Source: Steinernema hermaphroditum
Lineage: Eukaryota > Nematoda > Chromadorea > Rhabditida > Steinernematidae
Length of the DNA: 64,000 nt
Reading direction: 5' to 3'
Assembly: GCA_030435675.1 (NCBI GenBank)
Contig: CM059625.1
Coordinates: 13,454,001 to 13,518,000 of the forward strand
The notes under the pieces were generated by a model, which was not told the DNA's origin, did not search any database, and worked only from the letters and a program-made list of their open reading frames with translations. Both the position numbers and the translations under genes were made by a program. Positions 11,651-24,787 of the stretch are shown here, piece after piece; position 1 is the stretch's first letter, and each line of letters begins with the position of its first letter.

Positions 11651-12160
11651 CGTCTTTCATTTGTGCCCCCAGCGATCGCTCGGGTCGTCCACTCGCTCTC
11701 TCTCTGAGGCTGTCTGAGCCGAATGAGTTAAGTGAGCGGTCGTTCTCGGTCGTCGCTGTTGGCGCAATGATCGCCCCGGCTCCCAGAATGCCTGGAACAC
11801 CAGGGAGCCGTAGTTCCACCGTCTCGCCAAGAAGCCCGTCATGACTGCCCGACTCTACCCGCGCCAGAGAAGCCGAAGAAGCGTTGCAACTCCGAAGTCC
11901 GCGCCGCCAGCCGCACCGAAGATGACTCTCCGCTCATTTGGTTCTACTCCACCGCTATTCCACTTCCGGAATCAGCTCTTCACGACTTCGATGCCCGCGC
12001 AAACTAATGGGAACGCTGCATTCTATTCGGATTCGTCTGCTCCACCGAAATCAGAAGAAAATCAGCGACCACGGTGTGACTATGTTCTTCTTTGTGCATT
12101 TATGAGACGTCCTGCACGGCGTAAGCCGTTGATTCGGGAAGATAAAACGTGTAAAATCGA
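11651..12160. other. Unique GC-richer island inside the satellite array
   Basis: A 510-bp non-repetitive block lying between the two outlying satellite units and the main array. Both junctions carry GACAATGGG. The block is visibly richer in G+C than its surroundings and has open frames on both strands. One plus frame (11841 onward) runs into the first satellite unit and stops there at 12233. A second frame reads PEKPKKRCNSEV...WFYSTAIPLP. I recognise no protein. It may be a captured exon or promoter fragment, or original unique DNA invaded by the satellite. Confidence 0.6.
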
Positions 12161-15100
12161 CAATGGGAAACATTCCAGGATATTTTTTGATTTTGCTGTT
12201 ATCATGGTTATGCCAAAGCGCTCTATTATATAGCGGTTAAGACAATGGGAAACGTTCCAGGATATTTTTTGATTTTGCTGTTATCATGGTTATGCCAAAG
12301 CGCTCTATTATATAGCGGTTAAGACAATGGGAAACGTTCCAGGATATTTTTTGATTTTGCTGTTATCATGGTTATGCCAAAGCGCTCTATTATATAGCGG
12401 TTAAGACAATGGGAAACGTTCCAGGATATTTTTTGATTTTGCTGTTATCATGGTTATGCCAAAGCGCTCTATTATATAGCGGTTAAGACAATGGGAAACG
12501 TTCCAGGATATTTTTTGATTTTGCTGTTATCATGGTCGTGCCAAAGTGCTCTATTATATAGCGGTTAAGACAATGGGAAACGTTCCAGGATATTTTTTGA
12601 TTTTGCTGTTATCATGGTCGTGCCAAAGCGCTCTATTATATAGCGGTTAACACAATGGGAAACATTCCAGGATATTTTTTGATTTTGCTGTTATCATGGT
12701 TATGCCAAAGCGCTCTATTATATAGCGGTTAAGACAATGGGAAACGTTCCAGGATATTTTTTGATTTTGCTGTTATCATGGTCGTGCCAAAGCGCTCTAT
12801 TATATAGCGGTTAAGACAATGGGAAACATTCCAGGATATTTTTTGATTTTGCTGTTATCATGGTTATGCCAAAGCGCTCTATTATATAGCGGTTAAGACA
12901 ATGGGAAACGTTCCAGGATATTTTTTGATTTTGCTGTTAACATGGTTATGCCAAAGTGCTCTCTTACATAACGGTTAAGACAATGGGAAACGTTCCAGGA
13001 TATTTTTTTATTTTGCTGTTATCATGGTCGTGCCAAAGCACTCTATTATATAGCGGTTAAGACAATGGGAAACGTTCCAGGATATTTTTTGATTTTGCTG
13101 TTATCATGGTCGTGCCAAAGCACTCTATTATATAGCGGTTAAGACAATGGGAAACGTTCCAGGATATTTTTTGATTTTGCTGTTATCATGGTCGTGCCAA
13201 AGTGCTCTATTATATAGCGGTTAAGACAATGGGAAACGTTCCAGGATATTTTTTGATTTTGCTGTTATCATGGTCGTGCCAAAGCGCTCTATTATATAGC
13301 GGTTAAGACAATGGGAAACATTCCAGGATATTTTTTGATTTTGCTGTTATCATGGTTATGCCAAAGCGCTCTATTATATAGCGGTTAAGACAATGGGAAA
13401 CGTTCCAGGATATTTTTTGATTTTGCTGTTAACATGGTTATGCCAAAGTGCTCTCTTACATAACGGTTAAGACAATGGGAAACGTTCCAGGATATTTTTT
13501 TATTTTGCTGTTATCATGGTCGTGCCAAAGCACTCTATTATATAGCGGTTAAGACAATGGGAAACGTTCCAGGATATTTTTTGATTTTGCTGTTATCATG
13601 GTCGTGCCAAAGCACTCTATTATATAGCGGTTAAGACAATGGGAAACATTCCAGGATATTTTTTGATTTTGCTGTTATCATGGTCGTGCCAAAGCGCTCT
13701 ATTATATAGCGGTTAAGACAATGGGAAACATTCCAGGATATTTTTTGATTTTGCTGTTATCATGGTCGTGCCAAAGCGCTCTATTATATAGCGGTTAAGA
13801 CAATGGGAAACGTTCCAGGATATTTTTTGATTTTGCTGTTATCATGGTCGTGCCAAAGCGCTCTATTATATAGCGGTTAAGACAATGGGAAACATTCCAG
13901 GATATTTTTTGATTTTGCTGTTATCATGGTTATGCCAAAGCGCTCTATTATATAGCGGTTAAGACAATGGGAAACGTTCCAGGATATTTTTTGATTTTGC
14001 TGTTAACATGGTTATGCCAAAGTGCTCTCTTACATAACGGTTAAGACAATGGGAAACGTTCCAGGATATTTTTTTATTTTGCTGTTATCATGGTCGTGCC
14101 AAAGCACTCTATTATATAGCGGTTAAGACAATGGGAAACGTTCCAGGATATTTTTTGATTTTGCTGTTATCATGGTCGTGCCAAAGCACTCTATTATATA
14201 GCGGTTAAGACAATGGGAAACGTTCCAGGATATTTTTTGATTTTGCTGTTATCATGGTCGTGCCAAAGCACTCTATTATATAGCGGTTAAGACAATGGGA
14301 AACATTCCAGGATATTTTTTGATTTTGCTGTTATCATGGTTGTGCCAAAGCGCTCTATTATATAGCGGTTAAGACAATGGGAAACGTTCCAGGATATTTT
14401 TTGATTTTGCTGTTATCATGGTCGTGCCAAAGCGCTCTATTATATAGCGGTTAAGACAATGGGAAACATTCCAGGATATTTTTTGATTTTGCTGTTATCA
14501 TGGTCGTGCCAAAGCGCTCTATTATATAGCGGTTAAGACAATGGGAAACATTCCAGGATATTTTTTGATTTTGCTGTTATCATGGTTATGCCAAAGCGCT
14601 CTATTATATAGCGGTTAAGACAATGGGAAACGTTCCAGGATATTTTTTGATTTTGCTGTTATCATGGTCGTGCCAAAGTGCTCTATTATATAGCGGTTAA
14701 GACAATGGGAAACGTTCCAGGATATTTTTTGATTTTGCTGTTATCATGGTCGTGCCAAAGTGCTCTATTATATAGCGGTTAAGACAATGGGAAACGTTCC
14801 AGGATATTTTTTGATTTTGCTGTTATCATGGTTATGCCAAAGCGCTCTATTATATAGCGGTTAAGACAATGGGAAACGTTCCAGGATATTTTTTGATTTT
14901 GCTGTTATCATGGTTATGCCAAAGTGCTCTCTTACATAACGGTTAAGACAATAGGAAACCTTCCAGGATATTTTTTTATTTTTTTGTTATCTTGGTCGTG
15001 CCAAAGCACTCTATTATATAGCGGTTAAGACAATGGGAAACGTTCCAGGATATTTTTTGATTTTGCTGTTATCATGGTCGTGCCAAAGCGCTCTATTATA

Positions 15101-18100
15101 TAGCGGTTAAGACAATGGGAAACATTCCAGGATATTTTTTGATTTTGCTGTTATCATGGTCGTGCCAAAGCGCTCTATTATATAGCGGTTAAGACAATGG
15201 GAAACGTTCCAGGATATTTTTTGATTTTGCTGTTATCATGGTCGTGCCAAAGCGCTCTATTATATAGCGGTTAAGACAATGGGAAACATTCCAGGATATT
15301 TTTTGATTTTGCTGTTATCATGGTCGTGCCAAAGCGCTCTATTATATAGCGGTTAAGACAATGGGAAACGTTCCAGGATATTTTTTGATTTTGCTGTTAT
15401 CATGGTCGTGCCAAAGCGCTCTATTATATAGCGGTTAAGACAATGGGAAACGTTCCAGGATATTTTTTGATTTTGCTGTTATCATGGTCGTGCCAAAGTG
15501 CTCTATTATATAGCGGTTAAGACAATGGGAAACGTTCCAGGATATTTTTTGATTTTGCTGTTATCATGGTCGTGCCAAAGCGCTCTATTATATAGCGGTT
15601 AAGACAATGGGAAACGTTCCAGGATATTTTTTTTTTTTTTGGAAACGTTCCAGGATTTTTTTTGATTTTGCTGTTATCATGGTCGTGCCAAAGCGCTCTA
15701 TTATATAGCGGTTAAGACAATGGGAAACGTTCCAGGATATTTTTTGATTTTGCTGTTATCATGGTCGTGCCAAAGCGCTCTATTATATAGCGGTTAAGAC
15801 AATGGGAAACGTTCCAGGATATTTTTTGATTTTGCTGTTATCATGGTCGTGCCAAAGCGCTCTATTATATAGCGGTTAAGACAATGGGAAACGTTCCAGG
15901 ATATTTTTTGATTTTGCTGTTATCATGGTTATGCCAAAGCGCTCTATTATATAGCGGTTAAGACAATGGGAAACGTTCCAGGATATTTTTTGATTTTGCT
16001 GTTATCATGGTCGTGCCAAAGCACTCTATTATATAGCGGTTAAGACAATGGGAAACGTTCCAGGATATTTTTTTTCTGTTTCTGTCGTGCCAGCCTCTTT
16101 TTGGTTGATTTTTTTTTTTTTTTTCATTTTGAAACTTTCCAGGATTTTTTTTGATTTTGCTGTTATCATGGTCGTGCCAAAGCGCTCTATTATATAGCGG
16201 TTAAGACAATGGGAAACGTTCCAGGATATTTTTTGATTTTGCTGTTATCATGGTTATGCCAAAGCGCTCTATTATATAGCGGTTAAGACAATGGGAAACG
16301 TTCCAGGATATTTTTTGATTTTGCTGTTATCATGGTCGTGCCAAAGCACTCTATTATATAGCGGTTAAGACAATGGGAAACGTTCCAGGATATTTTTTGA
16401 TTTTGCTGTTATCATGGTCGTGCCAAAGCACTCTATTATATAGCGGTTAAGACAATGGGAAACATTCCAGGATATTTTTTGATTTTGCTGTTATCATGGT
16501 CGTGCCAAAGCGCTCTATTATATAGCGGTTAAGACAATGGGAAACATTCCAGGATATTTTTTGATTTTGCTGTTATCATGGTCGTGCCAAAGCGCTCTAT
16601 TATATAGCGGTTAAGACAATGGGAAACGTTCCAGGATATTTTTTGATTTTGCTGTTATCATGGTCGTGCCAAAGCGCTCTATTATATAGCGGTTAAGACA
16701 ATGGGAAACATTCCAGGATATTTTTTGATTTTGCTGTTATCATGGTTATGCCAAAGCGCTCTATTATATAGCGGTTAAGACAATGGGAAACGTTCCAGGA
16801 TATTTTTTGATTTTGCTGTTAACATGGTTATGCCAAAGTGCTCTCTTACATAACGGTTAAGACAATGGGAAACGTTCCAGGATATTTTTTTATTTTGCTG
16901 TTATCATGGTCGTGCCAAAGCACTCTATTATATAGCGGTTAAGACAATGGGAAACGTTCCAGGATATTTTTTGATTTTGCTGTTATCATGGTCGTGCCAA
17001 AGCACTCTATTATATAGTGGTTAAGACAATGGGAAACGTTCCAGGATATTTTTTGATTTTGCTGTTAACATGGTTATGCCAAAGTGCTCTCTTACATAAC
17101 GGTTAAGACAATGGGAAACGTTCCAGGATATTTTTTTATTTTGCTGTTATCATGGTCGTGCCAAAGCACTCTATTATATAGCGGTTAAGACAATGGGAAA
17201 CGTTCCAGGATATTTTTTGATTTTGCTGTTATCATGGTCGTGCCAAAGCACTCTATTATATAGCGGTTAAGACAATGGGAAACATTCCAGGATATTTTTT
17301 GATTTTGCTGTTATCATGGTCGTGCCAAAGCGCTCTATTATATAGCGGTTAAGACAATGGGAAACATTCCAGGATATTTTTTGATTTTGCTGTTATCATG
17401 GTCGTGCCAAAGCACTCTATTATATAGCGGTTAAGACAATGGGAAACGTTCCAGGATATTTTTTGATTTTGCTGTTATCATGGTCGTGCCAAAGCGCTCT
17501 ATTATATAGCGGTTAAGACAATGGGAAACATTCCAGGATATTTTTTGATTTTGCTGTTATCATGGTCGTGCCAAAGCACTCTATTATATAGCGGTTAAGA
17601 CAATGGGAAACGTTCCAGGATATTTTTTGATTTTGCTGTTATCATGGTTATGCCAAAGCGCTCTATTATATAGCGGTTAAGACAATGGGAAACGTTCCAG
17701 GATATTTTTTGATTTTGCTGTTATCATGGTTATGCCAAAGCGCTCTATTATATAGCGGTTAAGACAATGGGAAACATTCCAGGATATTTTTTGATTTTGC
17801 TGTTATCATGGTCGTGCCAAAGCGCTCTATTATATAGCGGTTAAGACAATGGGAAACATTCCAGGATATTTTTTGATTTTGCTGTTATCATGGTCGTGCC
17901 AAAGCGCTCTATTATATAGCGTTTTGAGAAAATGAGAATTTTTATATTTTTTGATTTTGCTGTTTTCTTGTTTTTGCCAAAGCGCTCTATTATATAGGTT
18001 AAGACAATGGGAAACATTCCAGGATATTTTTTGATTTTGCTGTTATCATGGTCGTGCCAAAGCGCTCTATTATATAGCGGTTAAGACAATGGGAAACATT

Positions 18101-21100
18101 CCAGGATATTTTTTGATTTTGCTGTTATCATGGTCGTGCCAACGCTCTTTTTATAGCGGTTTTGAGAATGGGGGACTTCCCGGTTTTTTTTGATTTTCTT
18201 TTTTCATGGTCGTGCCAAAGTGCTCTATTATATAGCGGTTAAGACAATGGGAAACGTTCCAGGATATTTTTTGATTTTGCTGTTATCATGGTTATGCCAA
18301 AGCGCTCTATTATATAGCGGTTAAGACAATGGGAAACATTCCAGGATATTTTTTGATTTTGCTGTTATCATGGTCGTGCCAAAGCGCTCTATTATATAGC
18401 GGTTAAGACAATGGGAAACATTCCAGGATATTTTTTGATTTTGCTGTTATCATGGTTATGCCAAAGCACTCTATTGTATAGCGGTTAAGACAATGGGAAA
18501 CGTTCCAGGATATTTTTTGATTTTGCTGTTATCATGGTTATGCCAAAGCGCTCTATTATATAGCGGTTAAGACAATGGGAAACATTCCAGGATATTTTTT
18601 GATTTTGCTGTTATCATGGTCGTGCCAAAGCGCTCTATTATATAGCGGTTAACACAATGGGAAACATTCCAGGATATTTTTTGATTTTGCTGTTATTATG
18701 GTCGTGCCAAAGTGCTCTATTATATAGCGGTTAAGACAATGGGAAACGTTCCAGGATATTTTTTGATTTTGCTGTTATCATGGTCGTGCCAAAGTGCTCT
18801 ATTATATAGCGGTTAAGACAATGGGAAACGTTCCAGGATATTTTTTGATTTTGCTGTTATCATGGTTATGCCAAAGCGCTCTATTATATAGCGGTTAAGA
18901 CAATGGGAAACGTTCCAGGATATTTTTTGATTTTGCTGTTATCATGGTTATGCCAAAGCGCTCTATTATATAGCGGTTAAGACAATGGGAAACGTTCCAG
19001 GATATTTTTTGATTTTGCTGTTAACATGGTTATGCCAAAGTGCTCTCTTACATAACGGTTAAGACAATGGGAAACGTTCCAGGATATTTTTTTATTTTGC
19101 TGTTATCATGGTCGTGCCAAAGCACTCTATTATATAGCGGTTAAGACAATGGGAAACGTTCCAGGATATTTTTTGATTTTGCTGTTATCATGGTCGTGCC
19201 AAAGCACTCTATTATATAGCGGTTAAGACAATGGGAAACGTTCCAGGATATTTTTTGATTTTGCTGTTATCATGGTCGTGCCAAAGTGCTCTATTATATA
19301 GCGGTTAAGACAATGGGAAACATTCCAGGATATTTTTTGATTTTGCTGTTAACATGGTTATGCCAAAGTGCTCTCTTACATAACGGTTAAGACAATGGGA
19401 AACGTTCCAGGATATTTTTTTATTTTGCTGTTATCATGGTCGTGCCAAAGCACTCTATTATATAGCGGTTAAGACAATGGGAAACGTTCCAGGATATTTT
19501 TTGATTTTGCTGTTATCATGGTCGTGCCAAAGCACTCTATTATATAGCGGTTAAGACAATGGGAAACGTTCCAGGATATTTTTTGATTTTGCTGTTATCA
19601 TGGTTATGCCAAAGCGCTCTATTATATAGCGGTTAAGACAATGGGAAACGTTCCAGGATATTTTTTGATTTTGCTGTTATCATGGTCGTGCCAAAGTGCT
19701 CTATTATATAGCGGTTAAGACAATGGGAAACGTTCCAGGATATTTTTTGATTTTGCTGTTATCATGGTTATGCCAAAGCGCTCTATTATATAGCGGTTAA
19801 GACAATGGGAAACGTTCCAGGATATTTTTTGATTTTGCTGTTAACATGGTTATGCCAAAGTGCTCTATTATATAGCGGTTAAGACAATGGGAAACGTTCC
19901 AGGATATTTTTTGATTTTGCTGTTATCATGGTCGTGCCAAAGCGCTCTATTATATAGCGGTTAAGACAATGGGAAACATTCCAGGATATTTTTTGATTTT
20001 GCTGTTATCATGGTTATGCCAAAGCGCTCTATTATATAGCGGTTAAGACAATGGGAAACGTTCCAGGATATTTTTTGATTTTGCTGTTAACATGGTTATG
20101 CCAAAGTGCTCTCTTACATAACGGTTAAGACAATGGGAAACGTTCCAGGATATTTTTTTATTTTGCTGTTATCATGGTCGTGCCAAAGCACTCTATTATA
20201 TAGCGGTTAAGACAATGGGAAACGTTCCAGGATATTTTTTGATTTTGCTGTTATCATGGTCGTGCCAAAGCACTCTATTATATAGCGGTTAAGACAATGG
20301 GAAACATTCCAGGATATTTTTTGATTTTGCTGTTATCATGGTCGTGCCAAAGCGCTCTATTATATAGCGGTTAAGACAATGGGAAACATTCCAGGATATT
20401 TTTTGATTTTGCTGTTATCATGGTTATGCCAAAGCGCTCTATTATATAGCGGTTAAGACAATGGGAAACGTTCCAGGATATTTTTTGATTTTGCTGTTAT
20501 CATGGTCGTGCCAAAGCGCTCTATTATATAGCGGTTAAGACAATGGGAAACATTCCAGGATATTTTTTGATTTTGCTGTTATCATGGTCGTGCCAAAGCG
20601 CTCTATTATATAGCGGTTAAGACAATGGGAAACGTTCCAGGATATTTTTTGATTTTGCTGTTATCATGGTCGTGCCAAAGTGCTCTATTATATAGCGGTT
20701 AAGACAATGGGAAACGTTCCAGGATATTTTTTGATTTTGCTGTTATCATGGTCGTGCCAAAGTGCTCTATTATATAGCGGTTAAGACAATGGGAAACGTT
20801 CCAGGATATTTTTTGATTTTGCTGTTATCATGGTTATGCCAAAGCGCTCTATTATATAGCGGTTAAGACAATGGGAAACGTTCCAGGATATTTTTTGATT
20901 TTGCTGTTATCATGGTCGTGCCAAAGTGCTCTATTATATAGCGGTTAAGACAATGGGAAACGTTCCAGGATATTTTTTGATTTTGCTGTTATCATGGTCG
21001 TGCCAAAGCGCTCTATTATATAGCGGTTAAGACAATGGGAAACGTTCCAGGATATTTTTTGATTTTGCTGTTATCATGGTCGTGCCAAAGCGCTCTATTA

Positions 21101-23433
21101 TATAGCGGTTAAGACAATGGGAAACGTTCCAGGATATTTTTTGATTTTGCTGTTATCATGGTCGTGCCAAAGCGCTCTATTATATAGCGGTTAAGACAAT
21201 GGGAAACGTTCCAGGATATTTTTTGATTTTGCTGTTATCATGGTCGTGCCAAAGCGCTCTATTATATAGCGGTTAAGACAATGGGAAACATTCCAGGATA
21301 TTTTTTGATTTTGCTGTTATCATGGTTATGCCAAAGCGCTCTATTATATAGCGGTTAAGACAATGGGAAACGTTCCAGGATATTTTTTGATTTTGCTGTT
21401 AACATGGTTATGCCAAAGTGCTCTCTTACATAACGGTTAAGACAATGGGAAACGTTCCAGGATATTTTTTTATTTTGCTGTTATCATGGTCGTGCCAAAG
21501 CACTCTATTATATAGCGGTTAAGACAATGGGAAACGTTCCAGGATATTTTTTGATTTTGCTGTTATCATGGTCGTGCCAAAGCACTCTATTATATAGCGG
21601 TTAAGACAATGGGAAACATTCCAGGATATTTTTTGATTTTGCTGTTATCATGGTCGTGCCAAAGCGCTCTATTATATAGCGGTTAAGACAATGGGAAACA
21701 TTCCAGGATATTTTTTGATTTTGCTGTTATCATGGTCGTGCCAAAGCACTCTATTATATAGCGGTTAAGACAATGGGAAACGTTCCAGGATATTTTTTGA
21801 TTTTGCTGTTATCATGGTTATGCCAAAGCGCTCTATTATATAGCGGTTAAGACAATGGGAAACGTTCCAGGATATTTTTTGATTTTGCTGTTAACATGGT
21901 TATGCCAAAGTGCTCTCTTACATAACGGTTAAGACAATGGGAAACGTTCCAGGATATTTTTTTATTTTGCTGTTATCATGGTCGTGCCAAAGCACTCTAT
22001 TATATAGCGGTTAAGACAATGGGAAACGTTCCAGGATATTTTTTGATTTTGCTGTTATCATGGTTATGCCAAAGCGCTCTATTATATAGCGGTTAAGACA
22101 ATGGGAAACATTCCAGGATATTTTTTGATTTTGCTGTTAACATGGTTATGCCAAAGTGCTCTCTTACATAACGGTTAAGACAATGGGAAACGTTCCAGGA
22201 TATTTTTTTATTTTGCTGTTATCATGGTCGTGCCAAAGCACTCTATTATATAGCGGTTAAGACAATGGGAAACGTTCCAGGATATTTTTTGATTTTGCTG
22301 TTATCATGGTCGTGCCAAAGCACTCTATTATATAGCGGTTAAGACAATGGGAAACGTTCCAGGATATTTTTTGATTTTGCTGTTATCATGGTCGTGCCAA
22401 AGCGCTCTATTATATAGCGGTTAAGACAATGGGAAACGTTCCAGGATATTTTTTGATTTTGCTGTTAACATGGTTATGCCAAAGTGCTCTCTTACATAAC
22501 GGTTAAGACAATGGGAAACGTTCCAGGATATTTTTTGATTTTGCTGTTATCATGGTCGTGCCAAAGCGCTCTATTATATAGCGGTTAAGACAATGGGAAA
22601 CGTTCCAGGATATTTTTTGATTTTGCTGTTATCATGGTCGTGCCAAAGCGCTCTATTATATAGCGGTTAAGACAATGGGAAACATTCCAGGATATTTTTT
22701 GATTTTGCTGTTATCATGGTCGTGCCAAAGCGCTCTATTATATAGCGGTTAAGACAATGGGAAACATTCCAGGATATTTTTTGATTTTGCTGTTATCATG
22801 GTCGTGCCAAAGCGCTCTATTATATAGCGGTTAAGACAATGGGAAACATTCCAGGATATTTTTTGATTTTGCTGTTATCATGGTCGTGCCAAAGCGCTCT
22901 ATTATATAGCGGTTAAGACAATGGGAAACGTTCCAGGATATTTTTTGATTTTGCTGTTATCATGGTCGTGCCAAAGCGCTCTATTATATAGCGGTTAAGA
23001 CAATGGGAAACATTCCAGGATATTTTTTGATTTTGCTGTTATCATGGTCGTGCCAAAGCACTCTATTATATAGCGGTTAAGACAATGGGAAACGTTCCAG
23101 GATATTTTTTGATTTTGCTGTTATCATGGTTATGCCAAAGCGCTCTATTATATAGCGGTTAAGACAATGGGAAACATTCCAGGATATTTTTTGATTTTGC
23201 TGTTATCATGGTCGTGCCAAAGCGCTCTATTATATAGCGGTTAAGACAATGGGAAACGTTCCAGGATATTTTTTGATTTTGCTGTTATCATGGTCGTGCC
23301 AAAGCGCTCTATTATATAGCGGTTAAGACAATGGGAAACATTCCAGGATATTTTTTGATTTTGCTGTTAACATGGTTATGCCAAAGTGCTCTCTTACATA
23401 ACGGTTAAGACAATGGGAAACGTTCCAGGATAG
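12161..23433 (+). repeat. 82-bp tandem satellite array, about 137 units
   Basis: Head-to-tail array with an exact 82-bp period: for example, the GGGAAAC start falls at 12247 and again at 12329. The unit runs GGGAAACGTTCCAGGATATT, TTTTGATTTTGCTGTTATCA, then TGGT(TA/CG)TGCCAAAG(CG/TG/CA)CTCTATTATATAGCGG and TTAAGACAAT. Units differ at a handful of positions, giving recurrent variants. One, with TTAACATGG and CTCTTACATAACGG, recurs at exact multiples of 82 bp. The unit length is not divisible by three and contains stops, so it is not coding. The array ends in a truncated unit at 23433. There are no spacers, so this is not CRISPR. A few units are badly degraded (see findings). Confidence 0.98.
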
Positions 23434-23511
23434 GAGTTCCAGGATCCGCATATCCTGGTGTTTATCAACGCTTTAGTTTGGAATCCTTTGCAGGAATCGG
23501 CACTGCTAACC

Positions 23512-23870
23512 CAAATTTCATCTTTGTGGTGAAGCTGTTTTTCATTCTTTCACGTCCTCCCTTCTCTGCTTATCCTTATAGATATCATACCGGCAGAACC
23601 TATTCTGTTCCGACCAATACGCACACTTGTCCGCGTGAATACCTTTCTAATGTTCGTAGAAATGAATATAGCCAGCGCTGTTGGCGCAGCTGCAACTGTT
23701 TGTATGGTCGAGCTGGATAGTGTCTTGGTTACCGTTCTGGGGGATCGGGGTTCGACACTCATCCCAGCCAACATTTTTTGGTTCATCCATTTCACGTCCT
23801 GAGATGATTAGCAAAACAGATAGGAGCACGAAAGAATGAAAAACAGCTTCACCACAAAGGTGAAATTTGA
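23512..23870. repeat. Foldback element with about 42-bp inverted arms
   Basis: The left arm 23512-23553 (CAAATTTCATCTTTGTGGTG then AAGCTGTTTTTCATTCTTTC) is matched by its reverse complement at about 23829-23870 with one or two mismatches; the spacer is about 275 bp. No transposase is encoded. Possibly a MITE or the remnant of a foldback transposon; element ends and target duplication are not clear. Confidence 0.65.
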
Positions 23871-24008
23871 GTTGCCAGTTTCGATTTCTCCAAAGGGCTT
23901 TTTAAGCTATATTTGAAGCAAGGCAAGAACCAGTGATGGTAAACACCAGGAAACATAATAATGTACAGTTTCGTTAAAAAGAAAGCAAATCGAAAAATAG
24001 AAGATTCT

Positions 24009-24073
24009 CTGTGGGGGTCGAACCCGACACCGTTGACTGGTGGCTCAGAGCACTACCGCTGAACCACGCAAAC
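24009..24073 (-). repeat. tRNA-like element
   Basis: The minus strand reads an A-box-like TGGTTCAGCGGTAGTGC and, about 30 nt on, a perfect B box GGGTTCGACCC, the internal RNA polymerase III promoter layout of a tRNA. The outer ends do not form a convincing seven-pair acceptor stem and the anticodon stem is poor. I therefore call it tRNA-derived rather than a working tRNA gene. Confidence 0.55.
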
Positions 24074-24300
24074 ATGTCAGGAAAGGGAAATTTCAACGTA
24101 CTAGTAGCGACTGCCGTTATTTTTCATATTTCGGGGGCATGCTTACGGTAGCCAGTCTGCATATGGGCAGCGCTTTTTGTGTGCGCTCGTCTTCCTAAGA
24201 TCTCCTCTATCCGTTGCACCACATTTCATTTCAATCTGCAACTATCACTTGGGGATGTTCCCTTGTCAGAACAAGAAGAAAAACAAAATAAAAAACTAAC

Positions 24301-24370
24301 TCTGCCCCGGGCATCGAACCTGCGAGCAGAAGTTTCATAACCTACAGTCTTACCACTTGACCACATAGAC
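24301..24370 (-). repeat. tRNA-like element
   Basis: The minus strand reads GTGGTCAAGTGGTAAGAC (A box) and GGTTCGATGCC (B box) about 30 nt apart. T-stem and acceptor pairings are imperfect, so a pseudo-tRNA or tRNA-derived SINE head is more likely than a functional gene. Confidence 0.5.
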
Positions 24371-24787
24371 GTCTTTGCCAAAGGTGGTTCACTGCTACTA
24401 GTACCCGGGGGCCGAATTTTTGCAACTTTGTCACCATCTTAAGGGTAGCCCGAGTGATTTAGGGCCGGCGAGACTATGTGCGTTTGCTTAGTTAGAAGAC
24501 CGCCTACAAGGCACGCGCCACATCTCAGTTCGTAACTCGCGGGGCACTTGGAGTGGTTCCCTTGTAAGTGGATGACACATCGTTTTATCGACTCCGTAAT
24601 TACAGTAATTCATTAATTCATATACAGATATCGACGACCTACTGAAGGCCTTTATCACAACTGTCCGAGTAGAACGTATAAGGCTATGGCAGAGATTACT
24701 TAGTATATTGTAAGTAGTGATGCCCTACGATTAATGAGAGTGCAATTGACAACGGGAGCAAGCAATGGACGAAGGGGTTATGGCACT

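Larger units (their letters stand above)
23434..24787. other. Repeat-rich intergenic region
   Basis: Between the satellite and the V-ATPase gene. Holds a foldback element (23512-23870) and two tRNA-like elements on the minus strand, each listed separately. No protein-coding gene is supported. Confidence 0.6.

Noticed and set aside
11841..12233. 130-codon ORF crossing into the satellite
   Set aside because: The last third is satellite sequence and no family is recognised; kept only as part of the unique island.
12161..23433. CRISPR array
   Set aside because: Units are contiguous 82-bp copies with no unique spacers, in a eukaryotic genome.
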